DNA of 64,000 nt. Source: Deltaproteobacteria bacterium (GTDB lineage Bacteria; Desulfobacterota_D; UBA1144; Nemesobacterales; UBA2774). The stretch covers positions 1-64,000 of the forward strand of contig JAJCZS010000042.1 in NCBI GenBank assembly GCA_029262275.1. Direction: 5' to 3'. The notes beneath the pieces are model-generated. The model searched no databases and was not told the DNA's origin. It saw only the letters and a program-made list of their open reading frames with translations. Of this stretch, positions 17,024 to 24,782 are shown piece by piece (positions within the stretch are counted from its first letter, which is position 1; the number at the start of each line of letters is the position of its first letter). Made by a program: the position numbers and the translations under genes.

Positions 17024-17596
17024 ATGGTTATTAATAAAAAAAGACTAATGAATATCCTAGGAATAGTGATCTCTCTTATTATTATGATTATACCTACAGG
17101 TTTTGTATACATTCATGATATTTATGCCCAATCAAGTATAGAAGAGAATGAACAAATTGATCTTACTCTTGGAGCTATTGAAGCTCTTGACTCGGTAAAT
17201 AGTATCCCAGATTTGATTTTTGTTATGGAGACACTGCTTAGAGTTCCAATAAGTGAGCTTAAAGATGGTGAACCGCCTTATAATCAAGAACCCCCAGATG
17301 CACAACAGGACTTTAGAAGACCCACAAACATGCCACCAACTATGGTTCCACCTACGATGACTCCGCCAACTATGATGCCTCCAACACTACCACCACCAAC
17401 AATGATGCCTCCTCCGCCTACTATGCAACCACCGCCAACAATGATGCCTCCAACACTACCACCACCAACAATGATGCCTCCACCAACTATGCGTCCAACC
17501 CCGAGACCATTTCCTCCATCATTTAGCCCCACACCTCCAACTATGCAACCGCCTCCGCCTACCCAGCCTCCACCAACTCAGCCACCAAATAATTAG
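17024..17596 (+). CDS. Exported Pro/Thr/Met repeat protein
   Basis: 190 aa, 10 bases after the barrel gene, with GAGG before its ATG. One hydrophobic segment at about residues 10-34 (signal peptide or anchor; IYAQS looks like a cleavage site) is followed by a short helical segment and then, from about residue 98, a tail built almost wholly of PPTM, PPTL and PPPT units. The tail is probably an extended, rigid stalk like those that cross or extend from cell walls. No family is recognised. The underlying DNA is repetitive (CCACCAACTATG-like units), which makes length variation between strains likely. Confidence 0.7.
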   Translation: MVINKKRLMNILGIVISLIIMIIPTGFVYIHDIYAQSSIEENEQIDLTLGAIEALDSVNSIPDLIFVMETLLRVPISELKDGEPPYNQEPPDAQQDFRRPTNMPPTMVPPTMTPPTMMPPTLPPPTMMPPPPTMQPPPTMMPPTLPPPTMMPPPTMRPTPRPFPPSFSPTPPTMQPPPPTQPPPTQPPNN

Positions 17597-17599
17597 TGA

Positions 17600-17709
17600 T
17601 TCATTCTTGCAATTTACAATGAAGAATGGATTTTAACGGAAGTTCTACTATTAGATTATGTAGGCTATTTAGAATATGCCTGATCAGTATGGACACCTTT
17701 TTGGACACC
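17600..17709. repeat. Dispersed repeat, copy 1 (matches 30538-30646)
   Basis: About 110 bases beginning TTCATTCTTGCAATTT and ending around TCAGTATGGACACC, with recognisable shared blocks (AGATTATGTAG, TTTAGAATAT) in the copy at 30538. The other copy lies beside a tRNA-Arg remnant, so both probably derive from the end of the same family of integrated elements. No tRNA fragment remains at this copy. Confidence 0.65.
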
Positions 17710-17805
17710 TAGTCCAGATATAAATAGCTGTTTTTCAGACAGTGGGATGTCAGATGTCAGATATTGAGACACCTTTGTATATCCTCCTATTAGGAATTTG
17801 ACCAT
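17665..17805 (-). pseudogene. Small decayed reading frame, probably end of an element gene
   Basis: The reverse strand has 46 codons from an ATG at 17805 to a TAG at 17665, ending GVQKGVHTDQAYSK. The related sequence near 30.6 kb encodes SVQIGVHTDYKYSK in the equivalent frame. Retention of protein-level similarity across diverged DNA shows both once encoded the same C-terminus, plausibly of the element integrase, but no catalytic motif is left to prove that. No other gene is seen in 17597-17860. Confidence 0.5.
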
Positions 17806-17860
17806 CAACTGTTAATAAACACCTACTTGGTATAAACATTGCAATAATTATTTTGTATAT

Positions 17861-18442
17861 ATGAATGAATATCCTAGAGAATTATATCTTGCAGATAATA
17901 CTAAGGTAACTGCAAGACCTCTTGAGCCCAGTGATAAAGAGGCTTTATGTAAATTGTTTTCGAGAATACCTGAATCTGATCTTCTCATATATAAAGATGA
18001 TGTTACAAAAGTGGAGAATATAGAGAATTGGTTTACAAGCAATAACTATAAAAAAGTATTTCAATTAGTTGGTTTGATAAATGATAGGATTGTTGCAAAG
18101 GGAACACTTCATTCAGAAGGACTTTTTTGGTCTCATGCGGCTGAGTTAAAGCTGTTAGTGGATCCTGAGTATCGGGGAAAGGGGTTGGGATCACAATTTT
18201 TCAGCATTTTGTTACATGAGGGATTGAAACACCATTTCGAGAAGATAATCGTTAGGTATGTAACTGACAACAATAGTTTTATAAAAATACTGAACCATTA
18301 TGGTTTTAATCCAGAAACAGTTCTTAGTAGTTATGTAAAAAATGAGTCTTCAAATGTTATAAAAGATATTGTAATTGCGTCTTTTAGTTTTGAGAACTGG
18401 TCAAGGAGATTTGAATTTTACAGCTCTCTTTATAGAAGGTAG
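17861..18442 (+). CDS. GNAT-family N-acetyltransferase
   Basis: Acetyl-CoA-dependent acetyltransferase of 193 aa. The acetyl-CoA loop is visible as VDPEYRGKGLGSQFF near residue 105-119 (the R/Q-x-x-G-x-G/A motif), after the typical beta4 strand AAELKLLVD. The C-terminal half ends with a GFNPETVLSSYVKN strand as in the family. No clear ribosome site precedes the ATG. Substrate unknown; neighbours do not help, since it stands between remnants of a mobile element and a two-component system. Confidence 0.85.
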   Translation: MNEYPRELYLADNTKVTARPLEPSDKEALCKLFSRIPESDLLIYKDDVTKVENIENWFTSNNYKKVFQLVGLINDRIVAKGTLHSEGLFWSHAAELKLLVDPEYRGKGLGSQFFSILLHEGLKHHFEKIIVRYVTDNNSFIKILNHYGFNPETVLSSYVKNESSNVIKDIVIASFSFENWSRRFEFYSSLYRR

Positions 18443-18530
18443 ATGTGCCTGCATAAGGAAAATATTGTAGACTTTTCGTAGATGCTAGTTCCAAAATTAG
18501 AACTTTCACATTGTGCAGGCATTGTCAGAA

Positions 18531-20009
18531 ATGGGAGATAATAGGAAAATTCATAAAGAGATACCAGATGCGACTTATCGATTGATTGTGGAATCTGTTC
18601 CTAACGGGATCGTTATGACGGATAGTAGGGGAGAAATAATTTTTCTTAACTCTCAAGCTGAGCAAATGTTTAATTACAAAAGAGACGAATTGATTGGTAA
18701 ATCTGTTGAAGTTTTAATGCCCAATGCATTTAGGAAGAGTCATATAGAACATAGATCTCAATATATTAAAGATCCTAGCACAAGACCTATGGGTGAAGGG
18801 CGGAACCTCTTTGCTCTGCGCTCAGACGGCAGCCAATTCCCAGTTGAAATAGGTTTGAATTTTATGAACTTGGATTCAGGTCCTGTAATTATTAGCACTG
18901 TAATTGATATCACAGAACGCATGGAAGCTGAAGAACTGTTGAACGATAGGGAACAGAGACTCAGGGAAATTATGGATAACACTACAGATGCCATAATTGT
19001 TTTTGATAAAGGGGGAATAGTTGAAACTATCAATAGAGAAGCAAGTCTATTGTTCTGTGGGAGAGATGGCGGGAAGATAAATGAGATTTGGGAGATTGTT
19101 ACACCTGAAAACAAACAGCAATTTACTGAGAAATTAATAAGAGTTAGTGAAGGAAAAAGAGTAACAGATTATGAAACAGAGAGAGTAAGTAAGGACGGTA
19201 AGAGGATATCAGTAAGCATAAGTTTAGTACACTTTAACCAGGGGAACGGAAGATTTATTGAGACAATAAGAGATATAGGCGAAAGAATAGCAATTAGAAG
19301 CAAAATCATTGAATTAGAAAAGGCTCAAATGATTGGTAAGATGGCAGAAGGTTTTGCCCATCACATGGGAACGCCCTTAGCGTCAATGTTATTGAGGGTT
19401 CAAATGCTTAAAGACGATATCCCCGATGTTCCAGAGTGTGAGGGTGTAGATGAGAAATTGGATTCAATAGAGAAGCAGATTCTCTATGGACAAAAGGTGC
19501 TTCAAAGACTTCTTAAATTTGTAGGAAGGCCGGGAAATGAAAAAACTCCTGAGAATATCTCAAACCTATTAGAAGAATCAATAGAAATGATGAGACCACT
19601 ACTTAAGAAAAAGGGCATTACTTTGGCAACTGATATAGCAGATGATCTGATTATAGATGCTGATACGAATCTCATTAACCTTGTTTTCTCAGATACCATG
19701 ATGAATGCGGTTGATGCTATGCCCGGGGGTGGAGAACTAACTGTAATTTCTAATTTAAACAAAGATACACAGACTGTAAATGTAGATATAAAAGATACGG
19801 GGATAGGGATCTCTGAAGATACGATACCTTTTGTTTTTGAACCCTTTTTTACAACTAAGCCTGCAGGCAAGGGTACAGGATTAGGACTTTCAGTAGCTAA
19901 GAGAGTTGTCCATGATCATGGTGGGGATATACATATTAAAAGCAAACAAGGTAGAGGAACAGTTGTTTCTATAAGCCTTCCAATTCCGGACAAGGAGAAA
20001 ACTAATTGA
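18531..20009 (+). CDS. PAS-PAS sensor histidine kinase
   Basis: Soluble histidine kinase of 492 aa from ATG 18531 (an in-frame GTG at 18513 is possible; neither has a strong ribosome site). It has no membrane segment, so it senses something in the cytoplasm. Two PAS domains lie at about residues 15-130 and 140-260. The dimerisation helix carries the phosphoacceptor His277 in FAHHMGTPLASM. The ATP-binding domain shows the N box (NAVDAMPGGG), G1 (DTGIGIS), F (FEPFFTTK) and G2 (GKGTGLGLS). The second PAS region contains few cysteines, so no heme or Fe-S ligand is obvious. It overlaps the NtrC-type regulator by 4 bases, its evident partner. Confidence 0.92.
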   Translation: MGDNRKIHKEIPDATYRLIVESVPNGIVMTDSRGEIIFLNSQAEQMFNYKRDELIGKSVEVLMPNAFRKSHIEHRSQYIKDPSTRPMGEGRNLFALRSDGSQFPVEIGLNFMNLDSGPVIISTVIDITERMEAEELLNDREQRLREIMDNTTDAIIVFDKGGIVETINREASLLFCGRDGGKINEIWEIVTPENKQQFTEKLIRVSEGKRVTDYETERVSKDGKRISVSISLVHFNQGNGRFIETIRDIGERIAIRSKIIELEKAQMIGKMAEGFAHHMGTPLASMLLRVQMLKDDIPDVPECEGVDEKLDSIEKQILYGQKVLQRLLKFVGRPGNEKTPENISNLLEESIEMMRPLLKKKGITLATDIADDLIIDADTNLINLVFSDTMMNAVDAMPGGGELTVISNLNKDTQTVNVDIKDTGIGISEDTIPFVFEPFFTTKPAGKGTGLGLSVAKRVVHDHGGDIHIKSKQGRGTVVSISLPIPDKEKTN

Positions 20010-21370
20010 GTCTAAGTAATTTCACAGTTCTGGTTGTAGATGATGACGAGGACTACGTAAGTGTAGTTAAAGAGCTACTAGAGAGAAATAATTATCAAGT
20101 AGTAACTGCTTACTCTGGGCAAGAGGCTCTAAAGAAAATAACTGAGTTCCCCCAGATAAAGGTTGCTCTCGTTGATCTTGTGATGCCTATGATGGATGGC
20201 TTCACTTTGCTTGAAAAAATTAAAGATATAATTCCCGAATTAACTGTAATTATTGTAACCGGACAGGGTACTGTGCAGACTGCCGTAGATGCAATAAAGC
20301 ACGGTGCTTCTGATTTTATTACGAAACCATTTGATAAGGATGTGCTTCTTAACAAACTCGAGGTTGTAAGAAAGTCATTTGAGCTGGAAAATAGATTAGA
20401 TGAATTAAGTCAGCTGGTTTCTCAAAAGTATGGGTTTGAAAATATCATTAGCAGCTCAAAAATTATGAAAGGGGTTTTTGAAAAGGCCTTAGCAGCAGCG
20501 AGAAGTAATGCCCCAGTTTTTATTGTGGGTGAAACGGGGACAGGAAAAGAACTTGTTTCTAAAGCAATTCATTTAGCTAGTGACAGATCTAGTAAACCCT
20601 TTATTGCAGTTAACTGCGGAGCAATTCCGAAAGAGCTTCTTGAGTCCGAGCTTTTTGGTTATAAAAAGGGAGCATTTACGGGTGCAGTTAGAGACCACGA
20701 GGGACTTTTTATAGCGGCAAATGGCGGAACCATTTTATTAGATGAGATTGGTGAAATGCCAAAGGACCTACAGGTTAGACTCTTAAGAGTTCTTGAGGAC
20801 TACAAAGTAAGGCCAATAGGACATACAACTGAAGTCTCTCTTGATGTAAGAGTTATTGCAGCAAGTAACCATTCCATTGAGAACCTAAAGAATAAGTATT
20901 TAAGAGAGGATTTATTTTTCAGACTTGCTGTGATAGTAGTTGAACTACCTCCTCTAAGAGATAGAAAATCAGATATTCCGCTTCTAATAGATAACTTTAT
21001 CAATACATTCAATCAGAAATATTCCAAAAATATAGAAGGCCTTACCGAAGAAGCCTTATCACATCTATATAGTTATGAATTTCCTGGCAACATTAGGGAA
21101 TTAGAAAATTTGATTGAAGGAATACTGGCTGTAAGTCCAGCTCAAAAGAAAACAATTACGCATAAAGATCTGAAGGGACATCTCATATGGCAAGAGCAAA
21201 AAACTTCAGGACATCAAGTTCTTGCTTTAGACAAACTTGAAAAATTCGCCCTTGAAGAGGCTCTCCGTGAATCGAAAGGAAATAAATCAAAAGCAGCTGC
21301 CTTGCTTGGAATTTCAAGAGATACACTCTATAGAAAGCTGAAGCTTTTTGATATTAAGCAATTCAAATAG
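20006..21370 (+). CDS. NtrC-family sigma-54-dependent response regulator
   Basis: Response regulator of 454 aa starting at TTG 20006, overlapping the kinase stop (TTGA) with AGGAG upstream, so translation is coupled. Receiver domain residues 1-120 with acidic pocket VDDDED and phosphoacceptor Asp57. The AAA+ domain (about 150-375) has the Walker A GETGTGKE and the GAFTGA loop that contacts sigma-54. The C-terminal Fis-type helix-turn-helix ([20 protein letters not shown]) binds DNA. A near-consensus sigma-54 promoter 67 bases downstream of its stop makes the CBS gene the most obvious target. Confidence 0.95.
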   Translation: MSLSNFTVLVVDDDEDYVSVVKELLERNNYQVVTAYSGQEALKKITEFPQIKVALVDLVMPMMDGFTLLEKIKDIIPELTVIIVTGQGTVQTAVDAIKHGASDFITKPFDKDVLLNKLEVVRKSFELENRLDELSQLVSQKYGFENIISSSKIMKGVFEKALAAARSNAPVFIVGETGTGKELVSKAIHLASDRSSKPFIAVNCGAIPKELLESELFGYKKGAFTGAVRDHEGLFIAANGGTILLDEIGEMPKDLQVRLLRVLEDYKVRPIGHTTEVSLDVRVIAASNHSIENLKNKYLREDLFFRLAVIVVELPPLRDRKSDIPLLIDNFINTFNQKYSKNIEGLTEEALSHLYSYEFPGNIRELENLIEGILAVSPAQKKTITHKDLKGHLIWQEQKTSGHQVLALDKLEKFALEEALRESKGNKSKAAALLGISRDTLYRKLKLFDIKQFK

Positions 21371-21436
21371 TGTATTACTTTCTGACATTAGACATCTTCT
21401 CTTAACTTCACAATCAATATTTTTTAGCTTAAGAAA

Positions 21437-21453
21437 TGGCACTCTTATTGCAC
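21437..21453 (+). promoter_or_regulatory. Sigma-54 (-24/-12) promoter
   Basis: TGGCAC at 21437-21442, five bases, then TTGCAC at 21448-21453: a full match to the TGGCAC-N5-TTGC consensus. Transcription would start near 21465, about 29 bases before the ATG of the CBS gene. The adjacent NtrC-type activator is the likely enhancer-binding partner. Confidence 0.9.
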
Positions 21454-21493
21454 CTCAATATCAATATAAAGTATTGAAAAGGGGGTCTTATAT

Positions 21494-21901
21494 ATGTTAG
21501 TAAAAGAATATATGACATCTAACCCAATTATTTTAAACCCAGATGAAGATGTTACAAAGGCATTTAATTTTTTGTTAGAGAAGAGGGTTCGTCAGGCACC
21601 TGTTGTTGATAAAGGAGAACTTGTAGGAATTGTGTCTGATCGTGATTTGCGAATGGCAATGGTTCAAAATCTAAAAATAAACAAACTAACTGTAGGTTTC
21701 GTTATGACCAAGGATCCTGTAACTATTACAGAGGATTGTAAAATGAGCGATGCAAGTAAAATTCTAGGTATAGGAAAATTTAATGCTATCCCGGTTATTG
21801 AAGCAACTGGCAAATTAAAAGGAATAATCTCCACAACTGATATTATCAAGTGCTTTCTGGATCAAACGGATGAAGATAATATACCTTTAATAACAAAGTG
21901 A
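21494..21901 (+). CDS. CBS-domain pair protein
   Basis: 135 aa made only of two CBS domains, with GGGGG before the ATG. CBS1 spans about residues 1-60 (YMTSNPIILNPDEDVTKA, then LVGIVSDRDLRMA), and CBS2 about 68-130 (VMTKDPVTITEDCKMSDA, then LKGIISTTDIIKC). Such stand-alone pairs bind adenine nucleotides and adjust partner enzymes or channels. It has its own sigma-54 promoter behind the kinase/regulator pair, so it is probably their output, turned on when the PAS sensor fires. The partner protein is unknown. Confidence 0.9.
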   Translation: MLVKEYMTSNPIILNPDEDVTKAFNFLLEKRVRQAPVVDKGELVGIVSDRDLRMAMVQNLKINKLTVGFVMTKDPVTITEDCKMSDASKILGIGKFNAIPVIEATGKLKGIISTTDIIKCFLDQTDEDNIPLITK

Positions 21902-21918
21902 ATTTATTGAAAAGATTA

Positions 21919-22635
21919 TTACTGCTTTATCGTATGTGATTGATGATTATGATGTCTTTCGCTGGGGACAAGATGAAGTGTAATATTCGTTAACCCCACA
22001 ACAATTAATAATACTCCCGCAGCAATCGCAAGCCTCTTTGGGGCTCTCTTTAAGGTCTTTTTGTATATATAAGGGAATGCGGATAAGGCAGGCACTGTAC
22101 CTAGCCAAAAGATAAAAAGGATTGCCGCACTATATAGAGGACTTTTAGTAGTAACCGCTCCGATCACAAAAATGTATACCCATCCACAAGGTAGAAAACC
22201 GTTTACTATTCCTAGTGTAAGTGATTTTACTGGTCTGCTTTGTGCGAGGGACCATTTGGCAGGTTTTGAAATCAGTTGTGAGATCGTTTTACTGGGCAAG
22301 AATTCAAGCGGTTTTCCCATAATAAGCTTATATCCCGTATAGATAAAGAAGATCGATATTAAGATTATAGAAATAGTCGAAATTGCAGGGAAGTTATTTG
22401 ATAAGAATGTTTCACCCAAAAGCCCCGCCACTATTCCAAGTGTTAAGTAGCTCATAAGTCTGCCAATATGGTATAAGCTCATATAACCGGCTGAATTGTT
22501 TACGGTTATTGCTATAGGCCCACACATTGTGACACAGTGCGTGCTACCCAGAATGCTTGCAATAAATACAGCAAGCGGTATTGATAGGAAAGACCATTGC
22601 CTTATGATTTCTTCAAATTGACTTAGGTCCGACAA
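21919..22635 (-). CDS. SafE/UreH-like membrane protein of the cbb3 operon
   Basis: Integral membrane protein of 238 aa with six or more hydrophobic segments, of the sulfite exporter TauE/SafE (UreH-like) group often found in ccoGHIS clusters. The first helix pair contains HCVTMCGP, a motif typical of this branch, and a later GFLPCGWVY block is the mirrored Pro-Cys element of DsbD-like folds. It ends in a His-rich tail (RHHNHQSH). It overlaps ccoG by 23 bases and is the last gene of the oxidase operon. Likely role: metal or redox handling during oxidase assembly; this is inference from context. Confidence 0.8.
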   Translation of the reverse strand: MSDLSQFEEIIRQWSFLSIPLAVFIASILGSTHCVTMCGPIAITVNNSAGYMSLYHIGRLMSYLTLGIVAGLLGETFLSNNFPAISTISIILISIFFIYTGYKLIMGKPLEFLPSKTISQLISKPAKWSLAQSRPVKSLTLGIVNGFLPCGWVYIFVIGAVTTKSPLYSAAILFIFWLGTVPALSAFPYIYKKTLKRAPKRLAIAAGVLLIVVGLTNITLHLVPSERHHNHQSHTIKQ

Positions 22636-24031
22636 GTTTTACATTCTCCTGTATTTTTATCTTGTTATCATCTGTATCTATGAAATCCAATTTTATATTT
22701 CTAGATCCCTCATCTCCTGTAATAGAAAGTGGAAATTTGATAAATATATGCAGAGTTGAGTTCATTCCCCCATCAAGGTTTATAGTTTCGCTCTGAGATA
22801 CCAGTGTTACCTTCTTTTCTTTCCAGATATCAGGCACTGCCATTTTTAGGTTTAGATCTTCAAAAGTCTGGTTTTTTAAGTGAAGTTTGAAATGGTTAAT
22901 TATCTCCTCACCGTTTTCCACAACTTGGTATGGACTATCTTTTCCCCTAAGCACTGTTATAACTATGTCTTCTCTATTGGAGATTGAAAAAATCAATGCT
23001 GAGAGTACTGCAACCAATAAAACTGTATAAATTGCTACCCTTGGTTTGAAGAATTTTGATTTGATTCCTTTAAGACTGCTTCCAGTTGCATATCGTATAA
23101 GTCCCTTGGGTTTTTCTATCTTTTCCATCACCTCATCACAAGCATCAATACATGCTGTGCATCCTATACATTCAAGCTGAAGCCCTTCCCGTATATCTAT
23201 TCCAGTTGGGCAAACAGCAACGCATTTATAGCAGTCTATGCAGTCACCTTGTTTTTGTCCTTCAGGCACGATGCCTTTTCGTGGCTCTCCCCTTGCCGGG
23301 TCATAAGAAACCGTAAGAGAATCGTCGTCCATAAGCACCGACTGAAACCTTCCATAAGGGCACATAATTATGCAGAATTGCTCCCTGAACCAGCCAAAAT
23401 CAAAAAGTATTACAGCAGTAATGAACCCCATAATAAGAAAAATTGTCCAGTTTTCATAGGGATTGTGCTGGGTCATCTCAACTAGGTTGTCTGCACCTAC
23501 GAAGTAGGCTAGAAAACTGTGTGCAATAATAAGACTTGCTACCAAAAATAAAGTCCAAAGTACGCTTAATTTGAAAAACTTCTTTATATTCCAGGGAGCT
23601 TTTGCTAGGTTGCGTTGTTGAATGTGGCTTCCAATGATCCAGTATTCAAGCCTTCTGAATACACCGTCTATAAATACCGTTTGAGGGCATCCCCAGCCAC
23701 ACCATATCCTTCCCCATACGGCGGTAATGAATGCGAGCCCTATTGATAGGAACGCAACAATAAAAAAGATAAGGGGTGCATCATGAGCCCAAAAGGTAAG
23801 GCCGAAGATTGAGAACTGTCTATCGCCTATATTGAGCAATAGTGCTTGATGACCACCTATTTTTATCCATGGAAGTGCTAAAAAGAATATAATTAGGAAT
23901 ATCTCAACTATATTCCGAGCCCGTCTCCAGAAACCACTTACAGGAGCTGGGAAAATAAAAACTCTCCTGCCGGACTCATCCATAGATGCAGGGCGTTCAT
24001 CCGGCAGGTTTCTTTGATCGAGTACCCTCAC
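22613..24031 (-). CDS. ccoG: CcoG, ferredoxin-like cbb3 oxidase assembly protein
   Basis: 472 aa with a GTG start that overlaps the ccoP stop (GTGA). Membrane segments surround the family hallmark WCGWGCPQTVFIDGVFRR. Two [4Fe-4S] motifs follow near residues 265-300: CIDCYKCVAVCP and CIGCTACIDAC. The C-terminal 150 residues form an Ig-like periplasmic domain after another helix. CcoG reduces Cu(II) to Cu(I) for delivery to the binuclear centre during cbb3 assembly. Neighbours are ccoP upstream and the SafE-like gene downstream, all overlapping. Confidence 0.95.
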   Translation of the reverse strand: MRVLDQRNLPDERPASMDESGRRVFIFPAPVSGFWRRARNIVEIFLIIFFLALPWIKIGGHQALLLNIGDRQFSIFGLTFWAHDAPLIFFIVAFLSIGLAFITAVWGRIWCGWGCPQTVFIDGVFRRLEYWIIGSHIQQRNLAKAPWNIKKFFKLSVLWTLFLVASLIIAHSFLAYFVGADNLVEMTQHNPYENWTIFLIMGFITAVILFDFGWFREQFCIIMCPYGRFQSVLMDDDSLTVSYDPARGEPRKGIVPEGQKQGDCIDCYKCVAVCPTGIDIREGLQLECIGCTACIDACDEVMEKIEKPKGLIRYATGSSLKGIKSKFFKPRVAIYTVLLVAVLSALIFSISNREDIVITVLRGKDSPYQVVENGEEIINHFKLHLKNQTFEDLNLKMAVPDIWKEKKVTLVSQSETINLDGGMNSTLHIFIKFPLSITGDEGSRNIKLDFIDTDDNKIKIQENVKLVGPKSI

Positions 24032-24597
24032 TTACGCTCTACCTTTTCTCCCTGTGGTGGTTTAGCTCCTGGAGGGTTAGTTCCATATAGAGTGTAAATA
24101 TAGACTGAAACAGCCTCAAGGGTCTCCTCGGGTATCACTCCCCTCCACGGGACCATGCCCTTATCAGGAACACCATTGTTTGCAACTTCAAGGATTGCAG
24201 CAACACTCCCATCACCGTGAATCCAATAGTCATCGGTAAAATTGGGCCCTATTAGCCCCTGTCCCAGATTGCCATGGCAAGGCATACACTTTAGCATATA
24301 TTCATTCTTGCCAGCCTCAACCACTTCGGGCTTATCAAGAAGTGAAAGATAATACTCTTCAGATTTATCAGACGTAGCTACTTGCGCTTGCTGCTGTTCA
24401 GATCTTATTGCACTCATTTTTTGAGCAAGCTCCTCATCTGAGGTGAGTCCCCCAAAGAAAGTGTAATAAGAATAATAGACAACAGCGAACACAATTGTTA
24501 TATAGAATGTCATTAACCACCATCCGGGAAGTGGATTATCAAGTTCCTGGATCCCGTCATAGTCGTGATCTTTTATTAACTGGTCCTTGTCACTCAT
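24028..24597 (-). CDS. ccoP: CcoP, cytochrome c subunit of cbb3 oxidase (single heme)
   Basis: 189 aa. The N-terminus DGIQELDNPLPGWWLMTFY is the conserved CcoP start, followed by one membrane helix. Only one heme-c motif is seen (CMPCH, in LKCMPCHGN), with a downstream Met in the GMVPWRG segment as the likely axial ligand. Classical CcoP has two c-type hemes and about 300 residues, so this is a short, one-heme form. It passes electrons from periplasmic cytochrome c to the catalytic subunit. ATGA overlap with ccoQ upstream and GTGA overlap with ccoG downstream. Confidence 0.93.
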   Translation of the reverse strand: MSDKDQLIKDHDYDGIQELDNPLPGWWLMTFYITIVFAVVYYSYYTFFGGLTSDEELAQKMSAIRSEQQQAQVATSDKSEEYYLSLLDKPEVVEAGKNEYMLKCMPCHGNLGQGLIGPNFTDDYWIHGDGSVAAILEVANNGVPDKGMVPWRGVIPEETLEAVSVYIYTLYGTNPPGAKPPQGEKVERK

Positions 24598-24782
24598 TTA
24601 TCATCCTCCTTCATCTCATGCTTTTCCTCTTCAAGAGGTAGCTGTTCCATTTTTTCATATATCTTCTTATTCTTTTTGCTAAACACCGTAATCACAACAA
24701 TAAAAAATGCTGTGAGAAAAAGAATAAGCGCCAGGTTTGTAAGCTCTATATTATCAAAATATGAAAGTGCTATTTGCTTAAT
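24594..24782 (-). CDS. ccoQ: CcoQ, small cbb3 oxidase subunit (ATT start)
   Basis: A 62-codon frame hidden between ccoNO and ccoP, lacking any ATG, GTG or TTG at its N-terminus. The best start is ATT at 24782, with GAGGGGG 7 bases upstream. The product has one membrane helix (NLALILFLTAFFIVVITVF) followed by a basic turn and KKIYEKMEQLPLEEEK, matching the CcoQ/FixQ layout of helix, then Tyr, then an acidic Pro-containing tail. It overlaps the ccoNO stop by 13 bases and the ccoP start by ATGA. CcoQ stabilises the assembled oxidase. An ATA at 24773 is a weaker alternative start. Confidence 0.78.
   Translation of the reverse strand: MKQIALSYFDNIELTNLALILFLTAFFIVVITVFSKKNKKIYEKMEQLPLEEEKHEMKEDDK

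Noticed and set aside
17284..17532. Gly/Val-rich reading frame on the minus strand
   Set aside because: It is the reverse complement of the PPTM repeat DNA; composition is explained entirely by the repeat and it has no start context.
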